64,000 nt of DNA, taken from assembly GCA_032718475.1 (NCBI GenBank), contig JAUCBJ010000548.1, positions 62,001-126,000 of the forward strand, written 5' to 3'. The notes beneath the pieces were generated by a model. That model did no database searches. It saw only the letters and a list, made by a program, of their open reading frames with translations, and was not told the origin of the DNA. Positions 10,986-23,007 of the stretch are shown in pieces; the first letter of the stretch is position 1, and every line of letters begins with the position of its first letter. The DNA is from Nemertoderma westbladi. Lineage: Eukaryota; Xenacoelomorpha; Nemertodermatida; Nemertodermatidae. The position numbers and the translations under genes were made by a program.

Positions 10986-12423
10986 TTGTGACGAATGTTT
11001 TCTAAAATTATATTAGATATCTATTCTGTACTCAATATTGTATCTGTAAATATCTGAATTGGACATAAATAATATCTGAATCAATTATAAAAAAACCAAC
11101 AATTCGTACTTATTATGAAACAGACAGTACCGGTAGTTCTACAGTTCTAAAGATATGATTAGTTATATAATATAAAATATAAATAATTTACACAAATAGC
11201 CGAGCGAATTATTGAAAGCACGTATGGCAATTATTAGGCGAGAATATTCACTGTAAGTTATTTATGGAATGTAATAAAAATATATTCAACGATCGCGGTC
11301 AACTTTGAAAATAAATTATTCATTTTAAAGACAATAAATTGTTGAGTTCAGGAAGGTAGGCTACAAAAAATTACTGAGGTTTATTTAGATAAAAACATAG
11401 CACAGTGAATCTTAAAAATTGTCAATTTGAATACTATATGTCTACAAATAAACAGAAATATAGATACATAAATAGTACTGAAAAATATTAAAATCCATTA
11501 TTACATCATTATTCTGAAAGATTTCAGAAAAACTTACAACAAAATTTCAATTTCGGAAATACATTAAATGGCAGTATTCATATTCAATATATTCAATATG
11601 TCGGATACGCCTACCTTGGTAACTTATTCACATAGTTGACCGCACGAATACGAGTGTGATAATTGATATACAACTAACTAGAGTAATTATTTTGCAGCCA
11701 GTTATTAGCGCATTATCTAGGCCTACTATATCTATTTCGTTGTAAGAAACGCACGTAGTATTCTACGAAGCATCTATCTACTGGACGTAACTGAAAATAT
11801 CAAAATCACAGGCATTAATTAGCTGAATGTTCTAACTAAATTATATCAATAACTTCTTATAAAGCCGATTGTTGGGCGTAGTGTGATTAATCTCTCAACT
11901 TCACATCCAGTTAATTAATATAAGATTTCAATGAAACAATATAATAATGACATTATTAACGCGCACTTTGTTCCCGTTCATTATTAAATTACAATAATGA
12001 AAAAAAAAACTCTGCAAAGCTTTGGCCTTGAAAGACATTCTAAAAGTATTTTTGGCTGTTAACAACTATTTAAGATTTCTTTGCATCAACAATGAAATTA
12101 ATTCATCATAGCCTGACTATCTCGAATTTAACTTAATTACCGTAGCAAAGAATCAACATTATTTTGCTCTGATTACTATGTTTGGACGGTGGCAATAATA
12201 TAACTCTTTACTTCACAATTACTTTATTTCCATACTTTACAACTGAACTATGCTTCTAACGTGAACTGCGTTTATGTTTCTAGAATAATAATCGTAAATA
12301 TAATGTTAACAGTGGAAAATAAAAATTATTTATTGCATGAGAAATAAATGTAGAATATTATTTTGGCTACCACGTTACGGTAGTAATAAGGAATGTCGCG
12401 ATCATAGTAAAATAATGTTCTAA

Positions 12424-12429
12424 TTTATT
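12424..12429 (-). terminator. poly(A) signal of the innexin gene
   Basis: A canonical AATAAA on the minus strand lies about 27 bases after the innexin stop codon (TAA at 12458-12456). Confidence 0.6.
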
Positions 12430-12455
12430 TCCAGTGCAATAAATAATAAGTGTTA

Positions 12456-12953
12456 TTATATCTTGTACTGGCCATTATCTTCCCTCACCAACCCAGTGTT
12501 TTTCAATTTCTGCACGAGTTTGTTCATGAGATCCTCGAAGATGCTGGGTTTAGTGTTCTGGGCGAGGATGTTAAGGATAACTCGACCACTGAGACCGATG
12601 CTGCTGTAGATGGTCTTTAACTTGGGATTATTCGGGAGTAGGGCTTTACTTCGGAATTGCCTGTAACTGATCCCTGTGGAGCACAGCGAAATCGGCGTGA
12701 GGAGGAAGGATATGGCGTTGGTAACGATTAGGAAGACCATAAAGAACCAAAGGATGAGGAAGAGGTACTGGTTGACCACGTTGGGGGCGACCACACACAT
12801 ACCATGCTCCTCCTCCATTCCAGTGGCTCCCCATTTCTTGATCTCACAGGCGACCATCTTGGGGAATATCTTGTCTCTTACGAGCGTGGTAGCGTTGTAG
12901 TCATCCTCGTCGGTCAGCACCCAATCCAAGCCGTACGATAGAAAGTTTCCTAT
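12456..12953 (-). CDS. innexin exon 3: loop 2, TM4, C-terminal tail
   Basis: The exon begins after a pyrimidine-rich acceptor (ttttttccag) and reads IGNFLSYGLDWVL at its start. Residues RDKIFPKMVACEIKKWG and HGMCVVAPNVVNQYLF are the classical innexin second extracellular loop with its two cysteines, followed by a hydrophobic TM4 (LILWFFMVFLIVT). NATT is a possible glycosylation site. The tail ends REDNGQYKI. I found no second copy of this exon anywhere in the window. Confidence 0.93.
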   Translation of the reverse strand: MGNFLSYGLDWVLTDEDDYNATTLVRDKIFPKMVACEIKKWGATGMEEEHGMCVVAPNVVNQYLFLILWFFMVFLIVTNAISFLLTPISLCSTGISYRQFRSKALLPNNPKLKTIYSSIGLSGRVILNILAQNTKPSIFEDLMNKLVQKLKNTGLVREDNGQYKI

Positions 12954-15900
12954 CTGGAAAAAACACGATGTTAAATGTTTTTAGGCCTTCTTAGTAATTA
13001 ATAATTAATAGTAATCTATACACCCCCTTGCGGGGTAAATTAGGTTGTCAATAGTGGGCAGCGGCTGCAGGTTAAGGCTTGGGTTGTCAATAGTGGACAG
13101 CGGCTGCAGGTTAAGGCTTGGGTTGTCAATAGTGGGCAGCGGCTGCAGGTTAATGCTTGGTATCGCTATGTTGCATACACTATGTTCATACACAATCTGG
13201 TGATAAGGAGTGAAACTATTTGGTATTGCGGTAGATGATATGGTGGAACATTTTATATTATTTAATTATTATGCTAATTTTTATATAATAATTAATAACC
13301 TCAATTAATATTGCCAAGATTGAGATAGAAAATCAGTAATTTTACCAATTGATCTTTTTATGGTGAAATCGCTAGATCAGGAGCATTATGGTACATTACA
13401 GGTTGGCCCAGAAACTGAGCTGTCCCACATCGCTCGATCAGCCATACAATTTTGTTTTTGTGTTTTTGAACTACAGATTGAAAACAAGGCTACAATACCC
13501 CCCCCCCCCCCCCCCCCCGCCCCAGCTTCAGTGTTTGGCAATGAGATGCCACCATATTGTAACGAACCCAAGGGAAATGATAGAGTTGTCCTTGAACGCA
13601 CCTCATTTCTTACATTGCGTAGTATATCCAACATTTTCTACCCTGCTAAACATTTTGGAATATGCCTCTGCCAGTGATTTGCTGTCCTTAGCAGTACAAA
13701 CCCAGCAAGCACTGCCATAGACCAGATCCTGGACAGCTTATTGAAGACAGATAATACTTTCTTTGTGAATGTGTGTGAATGAAAGAATTCGTGAACACAA
13801 CCCACAGATTCATCAAAAGAAGTTATGTTATTTATATCGTTTAACAGTTGGTTATAATCAATGTTTACTGTTGGATCAGTTTTATCTAAGCTGTGTAACA
13901 ACTTCTGTTCTACCCCATCGGAATTATGGATATCTAAGAACCTCCGAATAGCGTTCTCCGCCAAATAAAAATAATGAAGATAAATGTGGCTAATTGTCCC
14001 TGAATGACACAACACAAAACTAGGTGGAAACATATGTGGAAACGAATGTGGTTGAGCATCCGTAATAAATTGAGCTAATAGCATCAATGATTTTATTAGG
14101 TAGCCTATTGGTTTGTATTTGTAAAACATTTCTTCAATGATTCTTCTAAGTGAGAGAGAGACTGCGACCAACCTATTTGTCTGCGGTAATTATTGACCAG
14201 GTTGCCTCCGGTGCATCGTGTTTTACTTTCACTTTAGGAACTTTCTCTGGGGATGTCAAACTAGAAGGGCGACAATGAAGAACCCAAGTGAGAATAATAT
14301 TATAAAAACGTTGGGTCTGAGCCAATCAGGTGGATGAAACTAACCTCTAGGAAGCAGCACCACAAACTTGTGCCAATAATGAAAATCTAATCTAATCTAA
14401 ACCTAAAAGTCAAATATGAGTTCATTTATTTATGTAACTACCTTAACTATTATTATATTACCTTGAACATTCGTGACGTCATATAAAATAAAGCAACCGA
14501 TACAACCAAATAAAGGGTCTTGGTAACCATGGTTGCGATACCGAGTTTGTTCTTTTGGGCGAGATTACCCAGACAGCCGTGAGGTTGCATGTAAGCTTTA
14601 AATGTCATCGCCAACCAACAAGCAACCTGCAAAATGTAAAAGTAAAAATTATATTAATTATTATACTCATACTGTCTGAACTCATTTCAACGTATCGTTT
14701 TAGAATTGGTGATAATTAAATAGCAAGATTAACAATTACATATCTTCATGGAGACCTATGGAGACTTAATTTAGCGAATATTTAATATATTTTTTGACCC
14801 AGGAGGATCAAAAATTGAATTTTAAGATTAGGGTATGATCGATCAACACAACACCCGAATGCAGAGAAGTAGAATCTACTATTATACTACAGAACAAGTA
14901 AAACTGGTAAATTTTATAAAAGCAGATTCCGGATTTATATAAATGCATTTTAGTTTTAATCCCGAACAAATTTAAACTAGTAATAACTAACAGAGCTAAA
15001 AATATATAAAAGCAGCCGCAACTAAAAAAGTAGAAATTACTATGATTAAAACTAGAAGATTCCACTAATCTACATACGGGAGCTGATCAGATCGAAGATA
15101 TGGTAAACATATTAAAAACTTTCCTAACATAAAATGCAGTTTATGCAACACAACAGACTAAACCAATAAAATCCGCTATTACACATATTTTAATATTTAT
15201 TAACGGATTTTATATCTTGGTGCCAAGACGAATATAATGTGTGCATCACAACCATGAATTGAGTTATGTCATAAAACAAATGTCTTCACATCCTGAGACA
15301 GGTGGGGAAACTGGACGCAAATCCCATCTCGCGAATTAATATTTTGTCTCAATGTTAACTTACCAATTTAGGGAAAGGAACAGGTTACACTGGCACGTTA
15401 TTCTAACTAAAACCATAAACGAAAGTCAATAGAACAAGTTACAGTTTTATTTTTTAGAATAATCAGCTGTTATTTGCGTCGATTTTCACCCGTAAAGGAT
15501 AGATTGCGTCGAATTAATTTTTACTGAATTTTACTGAATATCACTGAAGACGTGTGTCATTAACCTACACGAAATGGCCATATAATAATGATATTTATTT
15601 TATTTAAAATCGTTGATTAGACCCCCATGACCCCAACATATTTCTTCGCCGCGAACGATATCTTTTAGACCATGATTTGAACCATCCATAGAAATACAAC
15701 AAATGTATTCTAGACTCCCCGCGCCATAAAATATTTTAGACATTGGTGCATAATGCAATGTATTTACAAAGTGTGCAGGACATTAATAAAAGTATAATGT
15801 ATATTTATAAGCAACAAAGTATGTGCATCAATAAGCCACAAAATTACATATGTAGAGTATTACAAAATGTGGCGAATACGATTAATAGTTTAGAAAATTA

Positions 15901-16971
15901 GGATACGGTCTGCTAAAGTCTGATAAAGGCATGATTGTTTCACTTATTATATTATTAATTTAGTTTAAGACAAAAATATCTTAAGCAGAATGACAAGTAT
16001 ATTCCTTATTGAGATTGATATTTTTATGATTTTTTATATCTCCCGAATCGCGGACCAAAAGGAAGTCCTTGAGAACGATCTGGAGATTATTCTGGATTGA
16101 TTGTGATCGCCTTGAATTTAATTTATTTTTAAATCATATTAAAGATATTGATTGTAATTCTTGCTTCATTTATCACAAAACGGTGAACTGAACAAAACTT
16201 CTTTATCACATGGTTGGCACAGAATAAACAACAACAAGTAGCAAAGCTCATAGAAAAGAAGAGAAGAACAATAAACAATAAAACCTACTACAATATAAAG
16301 CATAAATATTATATGTAACACAAAATTAAATGTGTACAACAATAACTCAGAAGAGATGTTAGCAAGCTAAGCGGTTTAGAGGTAGTCTTAGCGAGGATGG
16401 GGTATTTAATTACCTTATTGGATTTCTTTTCAATTCCAGCTTCATCATCAATAGCGTATCGCAATTCGCTAACTAATTTCTTTATCTCCGCCATTCCCCA
16501 CGACTTATACATAAGGTAGGGAAAGTAATAGCATCCGGCGCCCAAAAAGAAATAGAAAGGCACCCACTGGTACCACAGATGGTAGATCCTGGTGGGCGGA
16601 AGAACATTGTCGGGGTCACAAGGTATCACGTTGCCTTGAAGATCTAAACGACCTTGTTGGCAATGTGGTATATCTTCTGGAAGTATACCTGGGTAAGGGA
16701 GGTACTGAGTTGGTATATCGTAGGCCTCTTTCATAGTATATAGACCTTGAGTCCAACAATAGTCCTCCGAGAATTTGACCGTAAACTTTGTAAACCCATG
16801 GCATTCTAGAATGTTGCCCAAGTATGTTCTTAGTGTTACCACAGTTCCCATCATCATCATCATTGTAAACATAACAACTCTATTGAGTTGATCGAAACCA
16901 TCATCTACAGTTATACCGCCTCTACTTATAGGGATTGCTCCTTTCAACTTAGATAACTCTCCAATACCCAT
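12456..16971 (-). CDS. innexin gap-junction protein, three exons (join of 16414-16971, 14462-14626, 12456-12953)
   Basis: Innexins form hexameric hemichannels and gap junctions in invertebrate cell membranes. Joining exon 1 (186 codons), exon 2 (55) and exon 3 (165 plus stop) gives a 406-residue protein, typical of the family. Both introns are phase 0: donors AAG|GTAATT and AAG|GTAATA, acceptors TTTTGCAG and TTTTCCAG. Exon 1 holds the N-terminus, a Met-rich TM1 (about 31-50), extracellular loop 1 with Cys 57, 72, 104 and 118, the innexin hallmark WYQWV at 133-137 and TM2 (to about 154). Exon 2 carries LGNLAQKNKLG and TM3. Exon 3 holds loop 2 with two Cys, TM4 and the cytoplasmic tail. The start was chosen at the first ATG before the conserved DDGFDQLNR segment. 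Two further first exons lie upstream at 25011 and 29419. Introns 1 and 2 contain dispersed repeats. Confidence 0.93.
13043..13159. repeat. three-copy 39-bp tandem repeat in innexin intron 2
   Basis: Units starting ggttgtcaatagtgg at 13043, 13082 and 13121 are nearly identical. The array ends ~90 bases from the exon 3 acceptor region. Confidence 0.85.
13498..13518. repeat. 21-base poly-C tract in innexin intron 2
   Basis: An uninterrupted C run; on the transcribed (minus) strand it would be poly-G in the intron RNA. Confidence 0.9.
13638..14171 (-). other. unassigned open frame inside innexin intron 2
   Basis: An open stretch of about 177 codons lies on the same strand as the innexin. It has no ATG at its upstream end (it opens after a TAA and reads through a TTG). 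The conceptual product is not low-complexity, with hydrophobic stretches near its N-terminal third and C-terminus. The first residues (LRRIIEE) resemble the LRRIIEEL word of the LINE at 41.5 kb, but the rest does not. It could be a degraded transposon protein, an unrecognised exon or chance. I do not recognise a family. Confidence 0.3.
14462..14626 (-). CDS. innexin exon 2: cytoplasmic loop and TM3
   Basis: This 165-bp exon (55 codons) lies between acceptor cattttgcag and donor AAG|GTAATA. It encodes VACWLAMTFKAYMQPHGCLG, then NLAQKNKLGIATMVTK and a TM3 segment (LYLVVSVALFYMTS). Innexins have a matching cytoplasmic-loop/TM3 block (typically L..LA.KNKLG). The reading frame is continuous with exon 1 (ends ...SNK) and exon 3 (begins IGN...). 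No other copy was seen between the alternative first exons. Confidence 0.9.
15285..15510 (+). repeat. dispersed repeat copy in innexin intron 1
   Basis: It aligns by eye with 27740-27945: shared words include gggaaactggacgcaaatc, aatttagggaaagga, caggttaca and aataatcagctgttatttgc. A third, more diverged copy lies at 19550-19710. No coding capacity or terminal repeats were identified. Confidence 0.75.
16414..16971 (-). CDS. innexin first exon A: TM1, loop 1, TM2
   Basis: This exon is 558 bp (186 codons). It starts MGIGELSKLKGAIPIS and ends ...EKKSNK at a phase-0 donor (AAG|GTAATT). It differs from exons B and C at roughly 30% of positions but keeps every landmark: the four loop-1 cysteines, EDYCWTQGLYT, LPYPGI and WYQWVPFYFFLGAG. 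Exon A has three extra N-terminal residues. It lies closest to exons 2 and 3, with an intron of 1,787 bp. If read through, the frame runs on about 35 codons into the intron before a stop. Confidence 0.93.
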
Positions 16972-18799
16972 ATCTTTTTATTTCGCCTAACGATTGTCCC
17001 GGTATAATAGGCAATTTCAGTACATAAAAATAGATATTACTAGATTCTGTTTATAATATTACTCAATAAATTTTAGAAAAGTAAATATTGTACCCCAAAT
17101 ACATGGTATAAAAATATATTTATACAGACACAGAGTAGCTAAAGAAGGCTACCACGACCATATGAAATACGATCCATAATAGGCAGCCATTTGTAATTAT
17201 TTAATGAGAAGACGCCATTTCGCAAGCATTTAAAAAACCGCTAAGCTATGAATTATTGATTGGTGAAAAAATTTGCCGTAGTTTTGTTGCCATCGATTTG
17301 CCATAGATTTGCCGCACGATTTGTCAACAGTTTTTCTGTCCTGTCCCATTTTACTCCATGGTTTGAACATCCTTCACTATCCAACCACTTTTCTTTACTC
17401 CTCAAACAGGTTTCCTTGACGTTGGATCAGCGCACAAGTTTCAATATTGTAAGAGGCTCGATCCAGGATCGAACCCGGCACCTCCTCGCAGTATAGTAGG
17501 CCTGGTGGATTACCGGTACCCTTTGTGTTAAGTGCTATATGCCTACGTCGAATGCGAAATTCAACTTTCGAGTAAAGTTACTATGTCGTGAGAACCTGGA
17601 CAAAATTAAGCTCGAGTATTCAAGTAAAGTAAACTTTTCACAAATCTACGGCAAATTGTGGGCAATTTTTTGCTGCGAGGAAATTTACCCCAAATTACAT
17701 GATGTTCATTCATATATGATATGTTCCTATTAGTTGTATATACGTCGTTGTGTTCTTCCGTAAGTTGTAGAGTGACACGCAATTCATACATTCTATGTAA
17801 AAGTAAAACTAATCGCTAGGCAAATAATACGTACTTATCTTGCTAACCGAACAAATATTGCGAAATTAACGTTTAATAGACTGTCTTTCTCTATTTGAAT
17901 TTGAAACTACTTGGACTTTAACATAGCATAAAACTTAAACCTGATTTGCTTGAAATATTATTTTTCAACTTCCTGTAATTACGATTTTACGGTTATGCAG
18001 CACTACAACAATTAATCCTCGCATTTAATGTGAATTGAACCCGGCACACCAACAGTGCACCTTTATCCTTTATAAATGTTGTTCACCTTACTTAACCCCA
18101 ATATCAGCTGGTAAAGTATTTGTGAGAGTAACGTAGGGCCTGGTCCCTCGCAAGAGGCCCTAATTGTTCCGATAACGGCCCTCATAATTCGAGATCCCAT
18201 GACTCCGTTATGTGTCATACGCTTTACAAATACGGTGCTGTTAAACTTGAACGATAATGGCACGCACATTCGCAGAAGACAGTCAAGTTGAATTACCTCA
18301 AATTTGTCTCTTCATTGCCTTGTTTATACATCAGCCAGCCAACCAAATCAATTTTACTATAGTGTGTCATAGTGTATGTCCAGTCAATGTCCAATCTACC
18401 AAATTGGTTTATGTTTCGTAGTTAATGGAATTTAACCTGGTTCACAGGTTTCGAATCAAAATATCGGCATGCAGGAGCATCGCTTATCGCTAAATGTTCG
18501 CCCACAACTAGGCTAGCCCCGTAGAACTCTTCATGCATCTAAGGCATACGAGACACAGGTTCATCCCCAAACATGTATAAAAATTCTTAAATTTGAAATG
18601 TATGTAAGAAACAATACGGATAGAAAAAAATAGTTTTACCAAGAAAACGATCAAATAATGATAGAATCCTGCTAGAAACTTACCTCACAAACAGCAACAA
18701 CTATCACGGCAAAAATTTAATTGTAGACGAGCATCAAAGTAAGCGAGCTTAGCATACTGGTACCGCTGTTTCAACCGATGTCTGTCGTTAGAGGTTGGT

Positions 18800-18862
18800 C
18801 TGTCGGTCTGCCTGTCTCTCTGTCTGTTGGTTGGTATGTCTGTCTGTCTGTCGGCATGTCTG
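18800..18862. repeat. tgtc-type microsatellite
   Basis: Interrupted runs of tctgtctgtcgg and tgtctgtctg. The Asp-Arg-Gln-Thr-rich minus frame across it is an artefact of the repeat. Confidence 0.8.
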
Positions 18863-19549
18863 TCGGCAAATGTTTGAAGTGTAATAACCCAGTCAATCTT
18901 TGATGAAATTAAAATTTGATCTTCCTGCAGATCTTCCACCAAGCCTCACGTATTTAACACAATAATTGAAAGTTCTAGAAATGTCGAAAATTCTAACAAT
19001 AATCCATGACCAGTCGTGGTGGAGTTATTTAAATGAACTACAGATTGATACATTAATGCCAATGAATGGAGATTGAATGTTTTGTCTGGAATGATAATAA
19101 TCATGGACCATTTAATAACGGAAAAATTCAGTTAACTTTAGTGCACAGCCTTCTCTACGTACAATGCTTGTATAATGTATTAAGACAATTTAATGTTATG
19201 AAGTCATATCGTAAATAAATTACTATCACTATGTAAATAAATGATTTTGGGCTATAGCAGTAAACTGTATGTCTACCATCTGATTGAATATGAATGATAG
19301 TAACTGTCCAATTGTGCATTAGGAAAACGGCTGGATGGTCTGATTATTTTAAAGTCTCCAGAATTAGTAAATAGAAATAATGTGTAAGTCTACTGTACTA
19401 ATTGTATATAAAAAAAACAGCATGGCGAAATTCCTTATTTTAAATTGATAAACAATAGGCAGATACGTGGGCAAATATAGAGCCTAATGATGTATATATA
19501 TTATTTATAACAAATTAGAAGTAGTTAATTAGTACTAAAGAAACAGGTG

Positions 19550-19710
19550 GACTATTGACGCATGTCCCATATATGCCCACCAACAATAATAATTATCGAT
19601 TAATGGAAAAGAACAAGTTACAGTGGCAGGCTACTTGAGAACTAACAGGTTACAGGCTTATTTAACCTTGAATAAGCAGCTGTTATTTGTTTTGATTTTC
19701 CCGGCTGATG
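19550..19710 (+). repeat. dispersed repeat copy (third member)
   Basis: A diverged relative of 15285-15510 and 27740-27945: it shares gaacaagttacagtggcag, a second ggttacag block and aagcagctgttatttg. Confidence 0.6.
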
Positions 19711-19829
19711 GTTTAATTTTGACTTGAGTCAATAGTCCCTCCCAAGTTTTGATAGCATAGTGAAAAAAATATCACTGCAACACACAGACAAAATGCATTG
19801 TTTACATACGTAATACATAGAGAAAATAC

Positions 19830-19880
19830 AGTACATACATACATACATACATACATACATACATACATACATACATACAT
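19830..19880. repeat. (acat)n microsatellite
   Basis: About twelve uninterrupted copies of the tetranucleotide acat. Confidence 0.95.
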
Positions 19881-20491
19881 ACCGCATAAGATGTAGTAAT
19901 ATAGTAATAATTGTATATACAATGTAACAATATATAGTTATTGCTATTTATGTTTCAATTGAAGCAGGCCGGTTTAGTGTATTGGCAATACTTCCAGTGT
20001 CATATCCAACCAACTTACTCCACTTATAGTGATTGAGTGTTACTCATTACAGTAATAATACAGTAGAACTAATTAATTACTTTAGAACAACGTCATCTGT
20101 GAGCTGGATTTTACACAAGTTATAAAATTAACTTATTTCTGTCGTGTGGTTGAGATATACTTGCAAGTTCTTACTGGAATAATGTTATATTATTTTTGTT
20201 GTTGTTGTGGACAAATATTATTTATTATATTATAAAATATTTATGTTATTCTAAATAACTTGATAAACAATTTATCCATCGACAAAATTACAATAATTTT
20301 AACTTAACAGCACAGTATACTTCAGTATGTAACTACAACCATCCATCATCAAACTTTATGATATCCTCTATGATAACCATGTGTTTCAATTTCTATTCCT
20401 GAATAGCCATCAACGAGCCAACCGGGCCTATTTTTATTATTTTATTGTTTTTATCGTATGTAGGCCAATTGGAGCTTCTTCCATCGAATAT

Positions 20492-20507
20492 CCCCCCCCC
20501 CCCCCCC
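20492..20507. repeat. 16-base poly-C tract
   Basis: Uninterrupted C run in non-coding DNA. Confidence 0.9.
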
Positions 20508-20843
20508 TCCCCTAACTACTGAACTAGATAGCAGCGGTAAGCCAATATGGCTGCGTTAAATTTATTTTATTAATGTTGTGTTCTCAGAGACAGATGCGTA
20601 CATAGAAACGAATTGTTTTTATTGTCTCCCTATAGTCTGTAGCTATCGGGAATATTCGCTCATGGACAATCAGAAGCAATCACAACATTTCAAATTTGCT
20701 GAACTCAGGTGCTGAAAAGAGGAAACTTAAATTAACTTTCATTTTGATTTCTTATAAGCAGGCCACTACCAAATAAGTGAAAGCAAGTATAAGAGTATGG
20801 AAAGACAGAACCAAAGTTATAATAAAAATTTATATTATTATTA

Positions 20844-21438
20844 GGCCCGGCGCACACTAGAGATGCAAGATGCACGATGCAAGATGCACGATGCAAGATG
20901 CAAAAAAGGACATCCTCCATATTCTATTTTTGCATCTCGAATTATAGAATACATGGTAGACTATAGGAGGCCGTACACTAGAGATGCAAGATGCATGATA
21001 AATTCTTTGAAATATACATTAAAATAATCAAAGTATAATATTAGCGTGTGTTGCCACCCAATATTATAATATACTGTACCTCCTCGGTGTGACTAACACT
21101 TAAGTGACAAGCAAATATCTGTGGTCGGGATTATCTCGCAAGTGATCATATAACTTTTCCATAACGCCCTCTTGAAAATTATTCTATGTATCCAATCAAT
21201 GCTCTCGTGAAATTAGGTTTGTTTGTTCTCACAACATATGCAGAAACAGTTTCAATAACTTCATCATCACTGTCATTCGTTGAAAATTAAATAATAAGTG
21301 GATGGTCAGAAACGCAATAAATAAATAACATAAAAGCTATCAATATATAAAATAAAATACGATGCATCTTGAATCTCTAGTGTACGTCGGGAACGATGTT
21401 TGCATCTTGCATCTTGCATCTCTAGTGTGCGGCGAGCC
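20844..21438. mobile_element. 595-bp MITE with TTA target duplication
   Basis: The left end ggcccggcgcacactagag and the right end ctctagtgtgcggcgagcc are inverted repeats. They continue inward as gatgcaagatgca / tgcatcttgcatc, with extra internal copies of the end motif at 20970-20997 and 21360-21395. The element is flanked by TTA on both sides (20841-20843, 21439-21441), which is the target preference of PIF/Harbinger-type transposases. The interior has no coding region, so it is non-autonomous. Confidence 0.8.
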
Positions 21439-21441
21439 TTA

Positions 21442-23007
21442 GAATAATTATATTATCAATTATTTAGAAATGTTTGTTTAAAGTTGAAAAAGATACTGCG
21501 TATATTAGCGGGTAGGAGCCCGCATTAGAGAATAATCAAGGGGCCTTGAAATGGCAGCCCTGCGCTATGCTCTGTTTATAAAATACCCTTGTGATCAGGG
21601 TATACCTCTGAGTCATTCATAGCGACTAACCCACTGCGAACAAACAATGAAACAAACTGCAACAAACTGATCTAATCGAATTTTAACTTCAAACTATGTC
21701 GAAGCCCATGAAAGTTTGATATCGAGACATTTGGGAGGCATTCCTCGTTGCAATTAGACAACATTTTCGAGGTTGGACAAACAGACCCATACACTCAGCC
21801 ACTCTACCCTACACAACAACAATTAAGAGTCGCCAGCTGACCTTCATCACACAGATAACTAACTCTTAACGCTATTGCAAAGGCCTCGCCCTAATCCCAT
21901 CCAGAGAACTACGATATCACCGTCATTACCAACCGAGTTGGGAGCCACCATTGGGACGGTACAAACGTCTGGTTCCATCGCCAAGAATAAATAATAACAA
22001 TACCTTTCCAAAGAGATCGATAGCAGAGGTTGTGTAATTACAGTACACTTCTGTAACGGATCCAAGTATTGCTGCTATTCTGTGCCGCACATGCCTTATA
22101 TGTATTTCTACGATCCGCAACACAATCATTTTGTGTCTGGTTTAACATCACCTCCTCCAAAAGGGCAGCTCCACCATCAAAAATACCCTGAATTCCCCGT
22201 GATAAATGCGCTGGATTCGCTTGAAACTATCTCACTCCGCGATTCTACCCTGTGAAACGGCATGCCACCCAATAGGGTCTCATCAAAACACATGAGAAGG
22301 CGTGCCTCTCTGCTTGACTTCACTAATAACGTTAACGTCAACCCTGCCAGGCAGCCCCACCACCCTCACGTCACCCCAACCCGAGAATATGCCGCGGAAT
22401 TCGGAAGTTAACAAAACCTTCCAATTGGACTACACATATTCAGAAACATTGGCAACAAAATACCTCTTGGTATCATCCATGCTGTATGCGCTGGACACAA
22501 ATGGTGGCACCGTAGTGCTTCATAGTTGGTCATGCTCCACAAACTCTAATGATATCACAAACGGAATCCTTCCCTTTTGCATAACACAGTGGCTATGGCA
22601 TATACTAACTCATGCAAACTGTATGTTTCCGTTGAAACTCCAGAACATTCTGGAAGTTTTCCGTAACTAAGCCATGTGGCACTACACCCAAGGAAACTGA
22701 ATGCCCCTTCCACCACCAACCCATAGTAGTGTGGATCTCGTAAAACTACAACTGGCCATAGTTCCAATTACAAACCTTTATATATGTATATACGGTATAT
22801 GTATGACATCCTAGTTGGTGATTGCATATCATTGGGTATTCCAAGTCACCATTTTAGAAGGCCACCTGTCTGTCACTACAACCTTTGAGGTTGTTGCCTT
22901 TGCTTGAGGGCGTCCCAATGATCCATTACAAGGGTGGTGGTGGGACAGGAGTTTCAATAGCCCCATAAGATAATTAAAAGTTAAATAATTAATTAATTAA
23001 TTTGTCT
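21442..23007. other. unassigned interval, GC-richer than its surroundings
   Basis: Between 21500 and 22930 base composition is more balanced than in the flanks and short open frames occur on both strands. One is on plus at 22302-22670. None shows a family signature and none has a clear exon boundary. It may be an old, decayed transposon or unrecognised exons. Nothing resembles innexin exon 2 or 3. Confidence 0.3.

Larger units (their letters stand above)
10868..12455. other. AT-rich stretch downstream of the innexin gene
   Basis: A small tandem repeat built on tgtaccgtgtacagt lies at 10918-10985. The rest is AT-rich with no recognisable gene. The 3' untranslated region of the minus-strand innexin gene begins just below 12456. 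Confidence 0.5.
16972..20843. other. AT-rich interval between first exons A and B, proximal part
   Basis: No innexin exon 2 or 3 and no other gene is recognised. It contains a tgtctgtc microsatellite (18800-18862), a dispersed repeat copy (19550-19710), an acat microsatellite (19830-19880) and a poly-C run (20492-20507). It should include the promoter of exon A and intron sequence for transcripts starting at B or C. Confidence 0.5.

Noticed and set aside
22302-22670. 122-codon plus-strand open frame between innexin exons A and B
   Set aside because: No domain, no upstream ATG context or splice sites that stand out, and no similarity to innexin exon 2 or 3.
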